From Bacteroides sp. (GTDB lineage Bacteria; Bacteroidota; Bacteroidia; Bacteroidales; Muribaculaceae), in contig JAAVDO010000002.1 of NCBI GenBank assembly GCA_014801735.1, positions 1 through 61,868 of the forward strand: a stretch of DNA of 61,868 nucleotides, read 5' to 3'. Position 1 is the stretch's first letter. Each line of letters begins with the position of its first letter. A program made the translations under genes and the position numbers. Under the pieces are notes generated by a model. That model ran no database searches and was not told the DNA's origin. It saw nothing but the letters and a program-made list of their open reading frames with translations. Positions 46,806 to 56,270 of this stretch are shown here, piece by piece.

Positions 46806-49385
46806 TTATGATTCAGTTTCGGATTCGTCGTCATCTGCAGGTTCGGGATCATCGATAACCTCGTCGTCGACAATCTCTGCCGATTCCTCGGCAATCTGCT
46901 GATCCTGAAGCTCGACAAGTTCGGTTTCAACCTCTTCTTCCGGATCGGTGTCAACACAGCATACACTTGCTATCTGATCCTGTCGCTTCTCCAGATTGAT
47001 GAGACGTACTCCCTGGGTGTAGCGACCCATCACTCGTATATCGGCAACACGGATGCGGAGTGTGATGCCGCTCTTGTTGATGATCACAAGGTCGTTGTCG
47101 TCGTTCACGCTCTCGATAGCAACGAGAAGACCGGTTTTGTCGGTGACATTCATAGTCTTCACGCCCTTGCCACCACGATTGGTGATTCTGTAGCCATCGA
47201 GATCGGACCGCTTACCATAGCCGTTCTCGCTCAGGACCATTACATTGTTTGGCGACTGAAGTTGCATGCATATCATGCCGACGACCGCATCATCCGGACC
47301 GTCAAGAGTCATACCGCGCACACCCGTGCTAACACGGCCCATCTGGCGGACTTTGCTCTCATGGAAACGGATAGCTCGACCATTTCGGTTGGCCATAAGG
47401 ATGTCGGAATTACCGTCTGTAAGCTCAACAGCAATCAACTCGTCGTCGTCGCGGATGATAATTGCGTTGACACCTGCCTGACGCGGTCGCGAATACGCCT
47501 CAAGACTTGTTTTCTTGATCACACCCAGACGAGTACAGAACACCAAATTATGATTCTCGACAAATTCCTTGTCATCAAGACCTTTCACACGGATAAACGC
47601 TTTAACAGCATCATCGGGATCGATGTTTAGAAGGTTCTGGATAGCACGGCCCTTGGCGTTCTTGGCGCCTTCCGGGATATCATAAACTTTAAGCCAGTAG
47701 CACTTACCTTTCTGAGTGAAGAAAAGCATATAGCTGTGCATTGAGGCGGTATAGATATGCTCAAGGAAATCCTCCTGACGGGTATCGCTGCCTTTCACAC
47801 CAACACCACCACGGTTTTGAGCGCGGAACTCGCTGAGAGCCGTGCGCTTGATGTAGCCCATATGGCTGATGGTGATGATCATATCATCGTCGGCATAGAA
47901 ATCTTCAGCATTGAAGTCGCCTGCAGTATAGTCGATATCGGTACGACGGCCATCGCCATACTTGTCACGAACCTCAACCATCTCGTCTTCCATCACCTGC
48001 ATGCAGACCTCCGGATTCTCGAGTATTTCACGCAGACGTGCGATCTCAGCCATGATTTCTTCATAATCGTGGTGAAGCTTGTCCTGCTCCAGGCCCGTGA
48101 GCTGACCGAGGCGCATAGCCACAATAGCAGCAGTCTGGGCATCGGTAAGATCGAAACGCTCTGACAAAGCAGCACGGGCAACATCCTGATTGGCCGATTG
48201 CTTGATTATTGCAATAACCTCGTCGATATTCTGTGACGCAATGATCAGACCCTCGAGAATATGCGCACGCTCCTCTGCCTTGCGAAGTTCAAACTTGGTC
48301 CGACGCACAACTACCTCATGGCGATGGTCGATGAACGACTGAAGTATCTCCTTGAGATTAAGAGTCTTCGGACGTCCATTCACAAGCGCCACATTATTAA
48401 CGGAGAACGAAGCCTGCATCTGTGTCATCTTGTAAAGCTTGTTGAGCACAACATTGCTGTTGGCATCGCTCTTAAGCTTGATGACTATACGCATGCCCTT
48501 GTAGTTGGACTCATCGTTGAGATCGGCAATACCATCGAGCTTCTTTTCATTGACCAGATCGGCAATATACTTGATAAGCTCGGCCTTATTGACATTGTAA
48601 GGGATCTCGGTCACGATGATATTCTCGTGGTTCGCTTCCTGCTCAATCTCAGCCTTGGCACGAATAATGATACGGCCACGGCCGGTCTCAAAAGCGTCTT
48701 TGACACCCTGATAGCCGTAGATGGTACCTCCGGTGGGGAAATCAGGGGCCTTGATGTATTCCATCAGATCGCTGACAGACATCTCGGGATTACGCATCAG
48801 AGCTATGCTGGCGTTGATCGACTCGGTGAGATTATGGGGCGGAATATTAGTAGCCATACCGACGGCAATACCGCTGGCTCCGTTGACAAGAAGATTAGGG
48901 AAGCGGGTCGGAAGAACGGTAGGCTCAACACGCGAGCTATCGTAGTTAGGCTGGAAATCAACCGTATCCTCATCGATATCAGCAAGCATCTCCTCGCCCA
49001 TCTTGGAAAGGCGCACCTCGGTGTAACGCATAGCTGCCGCACCGTCGCCATCGACCGAGCCGAAGTTTCCGTGGCCATCGACCAAAGTGTAGCGTAGTGC
49101 CCAGTCCTGAGCAAGACGGACAACAGTGCCGTAGATCGACGAGTCGCCATGAGGATGATATTTACCCATGACCTCGCCCACGCAGTTTGCTGACTTCTTG
49201 TGAGGATGATTTGACGTGTTTCCCATCTCGTTCATGCCATAAAGCACACGGCGATGAACAGGCTTCAGGCCATCGCGGACGTCAGGAAGAGCGCGAGAAA
49301 CGATCACCGACATCGAATAGTCGATGTAGGCAGATTTCATTTCGTTCTCGATATTTATTTTGAGGATGCGGTCTTCTTCTACCAT
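46806..49385 (-). CDS. gyrA: DNA gyrase subunit A
   Basis: Type II topoisomerase subunit of 859 residues that cuts and rejoins DNA. The N-terminal breakage domain has the catalytic Y121 in AAAMRYTE. The C-terminal six-bladed wheel contains the GyrA box QNRGGVGVKG, followed by an acidic tail (about 825-859, many Glu and Asp). In the quinolone region HGDSSIYGTVVRLAQ, S82 equals E. coli Ser83 and is intact, but the position of E. coli Asp87 is Gly (G86). It is followed by the TPR gene and preceded by a -7 element about 110 bases upstream. Confidence 0.97.
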   Translation of the reverse strand: MVEEDRILKINIENEMKSAYIDYSMSVIVSRALPDVRDGLKPVHRRVLYGMNEMGNTSNHPHKKSANCVGEVMGKYHPHGDSSIYGTVVRLAQDWALRYTLVDGHGNFGSVDGDGAAAMRYTEVRLSKMGEEMLADIDEDTVDFQPNYDSSRVEPTVLPTRFPNLLVNGASGIAVGMATNIPPHNLTESINASIALMRNPEMSVSDLMEYIKAPDFPTGGTIYGYQGVKDAFETGRGRIIIRAKAEIEQEANHENIIVTEIPYNVNKAELIKYIADLVNEKKLDGIADLNDESNYKGMRIVIKLKSDANSNVVLNKLYKMTQMQASFSVNNVALVNGRPKTLNLKEILQSFIDHRHEVVVRRTKFELRKAEERAHILEGLIIASQNIDEVIAIIKQSANQDVARAALSERFDLTDAQTAAIVAMRLGQLTGLEQDKLHHDYEEIMAEIARLREILENPEVCMQVMEDEMVEVRDKYGDGRRTDIDYTAGDFNAEDFYADDDMIITISHMGYIKRTALSEFRAQNRGGVGVKGSDTRQEDFLEHIYTASMHSYMLFFTQKGKCYWLKVYDIPEGAKNAKGRAIQNLLNIDPDDAVKAFIRVKGLDDKEFVENHNLVFCTRLGVIKKTSLEAYSRPRQAGVNAIIIRDDDELIAVELTDGNSDILMANRNGRAIRFHESKVRQMGRVSTGVRGMTLDGPDDAVVGMICMQLQSPNNVMVLSENGYGKRSDLDGYRITNRGGKGVKTMNVTDKTGLLVAIESVNDDNDLVIINKSGITLRIRVADIRVMGRYTQGVRLINLEKRQDQIASVCCVDTDPEEEVETELVELQDQQIAEESAEIVDDEVIDDPEPADDDESETES

Positions 49386-49491
49386 AAAGTAAAATGAATT
49401 GTCGAAATGCTGTCATGACAGACGAGGCTAAGCGGCAAAGAGAGAACGGTAAAAACCCGGCTCACCAGCCTACCTGTCGGAAATTATCCTA

Positions 49492-49499
49492 CAAAGATA
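49492..49499 (-). promoter_or_regulatory. -7 element of gyrA
   Basis: TATCTTTG on the minus strand matches the consensus and gives a leader of about 100 bases. No -33 TTTG is present at the usual distance. Confidence 0.45.
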
Positions 49500-49571
49500 G
49501 AAACTTTTTCATAAAAAACTGACATCCGCAGGGGCAAACATCTTTTTTTCTTGTTATTTCTATGGATAAAA

Positions 49572-49602
49572 TGCCAAAAACAGAGTTTGGCACAATTATT
49601 GC
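49572..49602 (+). promoter_or_regulatory. Sigma-54 type promoter before clpC, overlapped by an inverted repeat
   Basis: TGGCAC (49588-49593), five bases, then TTGC (49599-49602) match the sigma-54 consensus with the invariant GG and GC ten bases apart. Transcription should start near 49614, giving a leader of about 55 bases. TGCCAAA (49572-49578) and TTTGGCA (49586-49592) form an inverted repeat that covers the -24 element. No TAnnTTTG element is seen between gyrA's promoter and clpC. Confidence 0.55.
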
Positions 49603-49667
49603 GGTGTTAAACATTAAACAAGCATATACACGCAGTATATCCATCAACGAGTAGTAACTGAGACATT

Positions 49668-52286
49668 ATGATAAATATCAATTTTTCAGCCGAATTACAG
49701 GAGGTTCTTAACAACAGCTCTCGCGAGGCCGCAGGCCACAACGGAAGCATTGTTGGACCCGCCCACCTGCTGATGTCACTTCTCCGGGACCCTTCTGGCA
49801 AAGGATTCCGGCTGATCGAGCAGGCGGCTACCGGCAGTTCGGCCTATCAGCTTCAGCAAGCTCTTGACGAATATCTCTACGAGCATCCGGGTGCGACCGA
49901 CCGTCATGGTCAGGACTTATCGGCCCAGGAGGGAGTTAAGATAGACGACATCAGCTACCGCATTATCAAGCTTGCGGCCCTCGAAGCAAGAATGATGAAG
50001 AGCGAGACGGTAGACGTGGAGCATCTTCTTCTCGCAATATTTCACAACAATGAGACACGCAACATGGATTTCATGAGCCGCTTCAATCAGGCAGGCGTCG
50101 ACTATCAGTCGATCATGCGTCTGCTTGGCAAACCATCAGACACCCCGACAGCCGGATCGGGTTACGCCGACGACACGGACGACGATGACGACGATATGCC
50201 AGATTCGAGAAGCAACAGCAGCCAAAACACACCGCCCCGCTCTGCCGGTCAGACCGCAAAAAGCGGAGGCGACACGCCCGTGCTCGACAAATTCGGTAAC
50301 GATATGACACTTGCTGCCGAACAGGGACGTCTGGACCCTGTGGTCGGCCGCGAGACCGAGATTGAGCGCCTGGCCCAGATATTAAGCCGACGCAAGAAAA
50401 ACAACCCGGTGCTTATCGGCGAACCCGGTGTAGGTAAATCGGCGATAGTCGAGGGCCTCGCGCTGCGAATAGTACAGCGCAAGGTGTCGCGAGTGTTGTT
50501 CAACAAGCGTGTGATCTCGCTCGATATGGCATCGATCGTGGCTGGCACGAAATACCGCGGCCAGTTTGAAGAACGCATCAAGGCTATTCTGAACGAACTT
50601 GCCAAGAACAAAGATGTGATCCTGTTTATCGATGAACTCCACACTATAGTAGGAGCAGGTAATACGTCGGGATCGATGGACGCAGCCAATATGCTCAAGC
50701 CGGCTCTTGCCAGGGGCGAGATCCAGTGTATAGGCGCAACAACCCTTGACGAATATCGCAAAAACATCGAGAAAGACGGCGCACTGGAGCGTAGATTCCA
50801 AAAGGTGATGGTAGAGCCCACCACTCCCGAAGAGACTCTCACTATCTTGCACAACATTAAGAATAAGTATGAGAATCACCACAACGTGGAATATTCGGAA
50901 GAGGCACTGGAGGCATGTGTGAAACTCACCGACCGCTACCTGAGCGACCGTAATTTCCCCGACAAGGCCATCGACGCAATGGACGAAGCCGGATCAAGAG
51001 TCCACATCAAGAACATCAATGTTCCGAAAGAGATCGAGGCCCTTGAGGAGGCTATCAGAGAAGCAGGCGCAAGCAAGCTCTCGGCCGCCCAGAATCAGGA
51101 CTTCGAGCGCGCAGCATCGTTCCGCGACAAGGAGCAGAAACTGAAATCGGATCTCGAGCAGGCCAAAACCCGCTGGGAAGAGCAGATAAACAGCAACCGC
51201 GAGCACGTAGACGAAGAACAGGTGGCCGAAGTAGTTGCGATGATGACCGGAGTACCGGTGCAGCGTATAGCCCAGGCCGAAGGAAAGCGACTGAAGGCTA
51301 TGGCGCCCGCACTTAAGAATGCCATTATCGGCCAGGATACAGCCATCGACAAGATAGTGAAGGCTATTCAGCGAAACCGAATCGGCCTGAAAGATCCCAA
51401 CAAACCGATCGGCACTTTCATGTTTCTCGGCCCGACGGGCGTAGGAAAAACTCACCTGGCAAAAAAATTAGCTGAATATCTGTTTGATTCAGCCGACACG
51501 CTGATCCGTGTGGACATGAGCGAATATATGGAGAAGTTCACAGTGTCGCGCCTTGTAGGAGCGCCTCCGGGATACGTGGGTTACGAAGAGGGCGGACAGC
51601 TCACCGAGAAAGTGAGACGCAGACCATATTCAGTGGTACTACTCGACGAGATCGAGAAAGCGCATCCCGATGTGTTCAATCTGCTTCTCCAGGTGATGGA
51701 CGAGGGTCGTCTGACCGACAGTCTCGGCCGCAAGGTGGATTTCAAGAACACCATCATCATCATGACGAGCAACATCGGAACCAGACAGCTCAAAGACTTC
51801 GGCAGCGGAGTGGGATTCACCACCCGCAGCGTAGACAAGGAATATAGCCACGGCGTGCTGCAGAAAGCCCTGAACAGAGCTTTCTCTCCTGAGTTCCTGA
51901 ACCGTATAGATGATATCGTGATGTTCGATCAGCTCAACCGAGAGGCGATTTTCAGGATTATCGATATCGAACTGGCAGGGTTCTACGAGCGCATTGAGTC
52001 GCTGGGCTATAAACTGCGCATAAGCGATCAGGCCAAAGACTTCATAGCAGAACGCGGATATGACGCCCAATACGGCGCCCGCCCGCTGAAACGCGCGATC
52101 CAGAAATATCTGGAAGATGAACTGGCCGAGATGATAATCGGTGGTGATCTGCCTGACAAAGCAGCGCTTTTTGTTGATTACGATGCCGACGGAAAGAAGA
52201 TTGTGATCAATGTAGAGAGCTCCGACAAGGCAAAAAACGAGCCTGACGACAGCAAGACTGACAGTCCGGGCGAAGAGCAGCAATGA
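49668..52286 (+). CDS. clpC: ClpC-type AAA+ unfoldase
   Basis: Hsp100 unfoldase of 872 residues. A double Clp_N domain (about 1-150) is followed by an acidic linker (about 165-205), AAA-1 with Walker A GEPGVGKSA (about 250-258), a middle region with a UVR-like motif (DFERAASFRDKEQKL, about 480-500), AAA-2 with GPTGVGKTH (about 587-595), and a C-terminal D2-small domain with a charged tail. The GSGVGF loop near 713-717 matches the ClpP-docking loop, so it should feed substrates to ClpP, encoded 4 kb downstream. The middle domain is short, so it is not ClpB. A sigma-54 type element lies upstream. Confidence 0.92.
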   Translation: MININFSAELQEVLNNSSREAAGHNGSIVGPAHLLMSLLRDPSGKGFRLIEQAATGSSAYQLQQALDEYLYEHPGATDRHGQDLSAQEGVKIDDISYRIIKLAALEARMMKSETVDVEHLLLAIFHNNETRNMDFMSRFNQAGVDYQSIMRLLGKPSDTPTAGSGYADDTDDDDDDMPDSRSNSSQNTPPRSAGQTAKSGGDTPVLDKFGNDMTLAAEQGRLDPVVGRETEIERLAQILSRRKKNNPVLIGEPGVGKSAIVEGLALRIVQRKVSRVLFNKRVISLDMASIVAGTKYRGQFEERIKAILNELAKNKDVILFIDELHTIVGAGNTSGSMDAANMLKPALARGEIQCIGATTLDEYRKNIEKDGALERRFQKVMVEPTTPEETLTILHNIKNKYENHHNVEYSEEALEACVKLTDRYLSDRNFPDKAIDAMDEAGSRVHIKNINVPKEIEALEEAIREAGASKLSAAQNQDFERAASFRDKEQKLKSDLEQAKTRWEEQINSNREHVDEEQVAEVVAMMTGVPVQRIAQAEGKRLKAMAPALKNAIIGQDTAIDKIVKAIQRNRIGLKDPNKPIGTFMFLGPTGVGKTHLAKKLAEYLFDSADTLIRVDMSEYMEKFTVSRLVGAPPGYVGYEEGGQLTEKVRRRPYSVVLLDEIEKAHPDVFNLLLQVMDEGRLTDSLGRKVDFKNTIIIMTSNIGTRQLKDFGSGVGFTTRSVDKEYSHGVLQKALNRAFSPEFLNRIDDIVMFDQLNREAIFRIIDIELAGFYERIESLGYKLRISDQAKDFIAERGYDAQYGARPLKRAIQKYLEDELAEMIIGGDLPDKAALFVDYDADGKKIVINVESSDKAKNEPDDSKTDSPGEEQQ

Positions 52287-52320
52287 AAATACTGACGATT
52301 TGTCAGTCGTTAATAAAAAA

Positions 52321-52350
52321 ATGTCACGCCTGAGGTGTGGCATTTTTTTT
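52321..52350 (+). terminator. Intrinsic terminator of clpC
   Basis: ATGTCACGCC (52321-52330) pairs with GGTGTGGCAT (52334-52343) if two G-U pairs are allowed, followed by a run of T to 52350. It lies 35 bases past clpC. Confidence 0.8.
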
Positions 52351-52430
52351 GCTTAATTGTTATATAGACAGAAACACCGACGAATTCTGTCATCAATAAA
52401 ACCAGAAACAAAAAAATAAATCATAAATAT

Positions 52431-54482
52431 ATGAGCAAACAACAAGGAACAATCGGCGTAACCACCGAAAACATTTTTCCGGTTATCAAGAAATTTCTTT
52501 ACAGCGACCATGAAATCTTTCTGCGTGAGCTTGTGAGCAATGCGGTTGATGCAACACAGAAACTCAAAACTCTCAGCTCGTTCGGCGAATTCAAAGGCGA
52601 ACTCGGCGACATGCGCGTGAGAGTCACTATCGACAAGGATGCAGGCACCCTGACCGTGAGCGACCACGGTATAGGTATGACAGCCGAAGATATCGATAAA
52701 TACATCAACCAGATAGCATTTTCAGGCGCTGAAGAGTTCCTTGCAAAATACAAGGATACCGCCAACAGCATCATAGGCCACTTCGGTCTTGGCTTTTACT
52801 CAGCCTTCATGGTAGCCAAGAAGGTTGAGATCCGCTCGCTGAGCTACAAGGATGGCGCTACGGCCGTGAAATGGGAATGCGACGGCAGCCCCGCCTATAC
52901 AATGGAGGAGACCGACAAGAAGGAGCGCGGTACAGACATCGTACTCTACATCGACGACGAAAACCGCAAGTTCCTGGAGCAGGGTGAGATCGATATGCTT
53001 CTGAAGAAGTATTGCCGATTCCTGCCGGTGCCCGTTATCAGCGGTAAGGAGCAAGAATGGAAAGACGGTAAGATGGTAGACACCGACCGCGACAACGTGG
53101 TCAACAACACTGAGCCCACCTGGACCAAGAAACCCTCGGAGCTCACCGATACCGACTATCTGAACTTCTACCATGAACTGTATCCCGGTCAGGAAGATCC
53201 CCTGTTCTGGATTCATCTGAATGTAGACTATCCCTTCACACTGACCGGCGTTCTGTTCTTCCCCAAGATCAGAAACAACTTTGAAGTCACAAAAAACCGC
53301 ATTCAGCTATACTGCAATCAGGTGTATGTGACCGACTCGGTAGAGGGAGTGGTTCCGGAGTTCATGATGCTTCTGCAGGGTGTAATTGACTCGCCCGACA
53401 TACCTCTTAACGTGAGCCGCAGCTACCTTCAGGCTGACAGCGCCGTGAAGAAGATCTCGGGCTATATAACCAAGAAAGTTGCCTCGCGCCTGGAGGATAT
53501 TTTTAAGGCCGACAGAGCTGATTTCGAGAAAAAGTGGGACGACATCAAGATCTTCATCGAGTATGGTATGCTGACTGATCCGAAGTTCTGTGACGCAGCC
53601 ATGAAGTTCACACTGCTGAAGGATACCGAAGGTAAGTATTTCACACTGGACGAATACAAATCGCTGGTTGAAGGATCGCAGACCGACAAGGATGGCACTA
53701 CAGTATATCTGTATACCAACGACCCCGTAGGTCAGTACTCATACATCAAGAGCGCCAACGACCACGGCTATGATGTGCTGCTGATGGATGGTCAGCTTGA
53801 CAGCCACTTCATAGGTCTGCTCGAATCGAAGCTCGAAAAGGTAAGATTCGTGAGAGTCGACTCGGGTTCGCTCGACAACCTGATACCGAAGGCTGACAAG
53901 ACAAGCGAAAACGTAGATCTGACACCTCAGGAACGCGATATGCTCACGGCACTGTTCCGCGAGCAGACGCCAAAGGTTGAGAAGGCCGAGTTCATCGTTT
54001 CGTTCGAGGCACTGAATCCGGAGGCAAATCCCGTGCTTCTGACCCAGAACGAATACATGCGCCGAATGAAAGAGATGTCGGCGATGAATCCCGGTATGGC
54101 ATTCTACGGCGAACTGCCCGACAGCTACAATATGGTTGTGAACGTGAAGAGCAGCGTGGTCGACAAGATCCGCAAAGAAGCCAACGAATCGCTGATGCCG
54201 ATGCTGCGCCCGATCAACGAGGAGATTGAAAGCCGCAACACCAAGATCTCAGATATCCGTAAAGCTGCCGGCGATAAACCGAGTGACGAACAGAACAAGG
54301 AGATCACTACCCTGAACGAGGAGATCACTCATCAGCGCCATCAGTATGACAAGGCTGTACGCGAATATGCTGTGAGCCACAAACTCGTGAAACAGTCGAT
54401 CGATCTGGCGCTTCTTGCCAACGGCCTTCTTCGCGGTCAGGAACTGAATGAGTTCATCCGCCGCAGCGTAGAGCTTCTCTAA
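52431..54482 (+). CDS. htpG: Chaperone HtpG (Hsp90)
   Basis: Cytoplasmic Hsp90 chaperone of 683 residues. The N-terminal ATP-binding domain has IFLRELVSNAVDA, DHGIGMTAEDI and IGHFGLGFYSAF. The middle domain has the catalytic Arg in LNVSRSYLQAD (about 330). The C-terminal dimerisation part contains an unusual Lys/Glu-rich helical stretch (about 590-645). There is no long charged linker. It lies between clpC and tig, set off by a terminator, so it should have its own promoter; I see no exact consensus element for it. Confidence 0.96.
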   Translation: MSKQQGTIGVTTENIFPVIKKFLYSDHEIFLRELVSNAVDATQKLKTLSSFGEFKGELGDMRVRVTIDKDAGTLTVSDHGIGMTAEDIDKYINQIAFSGAEEFLAKYKDTANSIIGHFGLGFYSAFMVAKKVEIRSLSYKDGATAVKWECDGSPAYTMEETDKKERGTDIVLYIDDENRKFLEQGEIDMLLKKYCRFLPVPVISGKEQEWKDGKMVDTDRDNVVNNTEPTWTKKPSELTDTDYLNFYHELYPGQEDPLFWIHLNVDYPFTLTGVLFFPKIRNNFEVTKNRIQLYCNQVYVTDSVEGVVPEFMMLLQGVIDSPDIPLNVSRSYLQADSAVKKISGYITKKVASRLEDIFKADRADFEKKWDDIKIFIEYGMLTDPKFCDAAMKFTLLKDTEGKYFTLDEYKSLVEGSQTDKDGTTVYLYTNDPVGQYSYIKSANDHGYDVLLMDGQLDSHFIGLLESKLEKVRFVRVDSGSLDNLIPKADKTSENVDLTPQERDMLTALFREQTPKVEKAEFIVSFEALNPEANPVLLTQNEYMRRMKEMSAMNPGMAFYGELPDSYNMVVNVKSSVVDKIRKEANESLMPMLRPINEEIESRNTKISDIRKAAGDKPSDEQNKEITTLNEEITHQRHQYDKAVREYAVSHKLVKQSIDLALLANGLLRGQELNEFIRRSVELL

Positions 54483-54590
54483 CCATGCGTCAGACCGGAG
54501 CAGCCCTCAAAAAATGTTAACTAAAGGCCGGAAACGGTGACAAAACAGGCATTTTTGCAGGCAACGGGATTCGGGATGAAAAAATTGTAT

Positions 54591-54598
54591 TAAATTTG
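54591..54598 (+). promoter_or_regulatory. -7 element of tig
   Basis: TAAATTTG matches the consensus. The predicted leader before tig is about 100 bases. A -33 element is not clear. Confidence 0.5.
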
Positions 54599-54613
54599 CA
54601 CTCTTGAATGTAG

Positions 54614-54652
54614 CAGCGCAAGCTGTCCCGTTCGCTCCGGCTCCCACGCCGG
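54614..54652 (+). other. Two short hairpins in the tig leader
   Basis: CAGC (54614-54617) and GCTG (54622-54625) enclose a GCAA tetraloop, and CCGGC (54637-54641) pairs with GCCGG (54648-54652). They lie in the predicted 5' leader and are the most GC-rich part of this intergenic region. A regulatory role is possible but not shown. Confidence 0.3.
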
Positions 54653-54701
54653 GCATAAAGGAGAAAATCACAGTAACAACTATAGATCCTAAACATCGAA
54701 T

Positions 54702-56081
54702 ATGAATGTAAGCATGCAGAAGTCGGATGCGGTCAGCGCCCGCCTGACGGTAGAAGTAACCGCCGCCGACTATGAGGCAAAAGTAAAGGAAGACCTTAAG
54801 AAAATCGGCCGTGAGCACCAGATACCCGGATTCCGCAAGGGCCACGTGGCTATGGGTGAACTTGAGCGCCGTTTTGGCCGCCAGGTGACCAGCGACGTTA
54901 TCAACGAAGTTGTGTTCAAAGCCGTTACCGACTATATAGAAGAAAATAAGCTGGAGGTTCTTGGCCAGCCGATTCCCGTTGAAGTGAAAGAGCTCGATCT
55001 GAAAAATCAGAAAGACTTCACATTCGAATATGACCTGGCTCTGGCTCCCGAACTCAATATAGAGCTCAACAAGGATATCCATATCCCCTACTACCCCATC
55101 GAAGTTACTGACGCCATGGTCGACGAGCAGGACAAGGCCTTCACCAAGCGTTTCGGCGCTCAGGTGCCCGGCGAGGAATTCGAGCCTGACGCACTGGTCA
55201 AGGGTTCGATCATGCAGCTTGATGCCGACGGCAATATCAAGGTTGGCGAAGACGCCATTCAGGTTGTTTCGGGCATCGTTGCTCCCATGTATTTCACCGA
55301 CAAGGCCGAGGCCGAGAAGTTTGCAGGCAAAAAGCCGGGAGACAAGGTTGTGTTCAACCCCTGGATGAGCTGCAACGGCAATCCTGCCGAACTCACCTCG
55401 ATGCTCCAGATCGACAAGGAGCGTATCGGAGAAGCCAACGGCGACTTCGAGCTCGCTATCAGCGAGATAATCGTTGTTCGTCCCGCCGAGCATAACGAGG
55501 AGTTCTATGCAAATGTATTCGGAGCCGACAAGGTTCATAATGAAGAGGAATACCGCGCTGAGCTCAAGAAAATGATCGAAGGACAGCTTTCCGGCAACAG
55601 CGAGACTGTGTTCCGCGAGGATGCCCGCAAGGAGCTTCTTGCCAAATACGGCGACATGGAACTTCCCGAAACCACTCTCAAGAAATGGCTCATCAGCCGC
55701 AATGAGGGTCTTAACGACGAAAACATCGACAAGGAATTCGATGCCATGCGCGACGACCTGAAGTGGCAGCTCATCAGAGAGCGTATCGCAGCAAACGCCG
55801 GTGTCAAAATCGAGGAGAACGATCTTCTTGAGTTTGCCAAAGGCATGGCAGCTCAGCAGCTTGCCCAGTATGGCATGACCAATATGGACATGGACACCAT
55901 CACCGGTTTCGCCCGCAATATTCTTGCCGACAAAGAATGGCGTCCGCGCATCATTCAGGCTGTAGGCGACGGTAAGCTCTTCACAGCCATCAAGGAGGCC
56001 GTGACACTCGACGAGCACCCCCTGTCGGTAGACGCATTCAAGGATATGGTTGCAAAACAGTCGGCTGAAGCAGCAGAATAA
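54702..56081 (+). CDS. tig: Trigger factor
   Basis: Ribosome-bound chaperone of 459 residues that meets new chains at the exit tunnel. The N-terminal ribosome-binding domain carries the signature PGFRKGHV (about 45-52). The middle domain (about 150-250) is the FKBP-like region, poorly conserved in this phylum, and the C-terminal arms follow to about 430. clpP and clpX follow in the same direction but after a strong terminator, so coupling is by position rather than by one transcript. Confidence 0.93.
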   Translation: MNVSMQKSDAVSARLTVEVTAADYEAKVKEDLKKIGREHQIPGFRKGHVAMGELERRFGRQVTSDVINEVVFKAVTDYIEENKLEVLGQPIPVEVKELDLKNQKDFTFEYDLALAPELNIELNKDIHIPYYPIEVTDAMVDEQDKAFTKRFGAQVPGEEFEPDALVKGSIMQLDADGNIKVGEDAIQVVSGIVAPMYFTDKAEAEKFAGKKPGDKVVFNPWMSCNGNPAELTSMLQIDKERIGEANGDFELAISEIIVVRPAEHNEEFYANVFGADKVHNEEEYRAELKKMIEGQLSGNSETVFREDARKELLAKYGDMELPETTLKKWLISRNEGLNDENIDKEFDAMRDDLKWQLIRERIAANAGVKIEENDLLEFAKGMAAQQLAQYGMTNMDMDTITGFARNILADKEWRPRIIQAVGDGKLFTAIKEAVTLDEHPLSVDAFKDMVAKQSAEAAE

Positions 56082-56104
56082 TCCATAGGAAACTGAACGA
56101 TAAG

Positions 56105-56145
56105 AGAGCGTCGGGGGCACATCATCGGAAGTGACCCGACGCTCT
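56105..56145 (+). terminator. Hairpin terminator of tig
   Basis: AGAGCGTCGGG (56105-56115) and CCCGACGCTCT (56135-56145) pair perfectly, then TTCATTG. It starts 24 bases past tig. Confidence 0.8.
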
Positions 56146-56192
56146 TTCATTGCAATCTATGGTTAGTATTGAGGTTAAATAACCGTCCTGCT

Positions 56193-56224
56193 CTTGCATG
56201 AATCGTGATATTTTCGTAACTTTG
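56193..56224 (+). promoter_or_regulatory. Promoter of clpP-clpX
   Basis: CTTG (56193-56196) and TAACTTTG (56217-56224) are 20 bases apart. The predicted leader to the clpP ATG at 56271 is about 43 bases. Confidence 0.6.
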
Positions 56225-56270
56225 ACTACATAAACCAACGGCGGCCATCACAGCCGTCACTGAAAAAAAT

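Noticed and set aside
54605..54660. tRNA-like GC-rich segment before tig
   Set aside because: No acceptor stem, T-loop or anticodon arm can be built; it is better read as two short leader hairpins.
54507..56150. 547-codon frame antisense to tig
   Set aside because: Leu/Val/His-rich shadow of the tig gene, with no domain.
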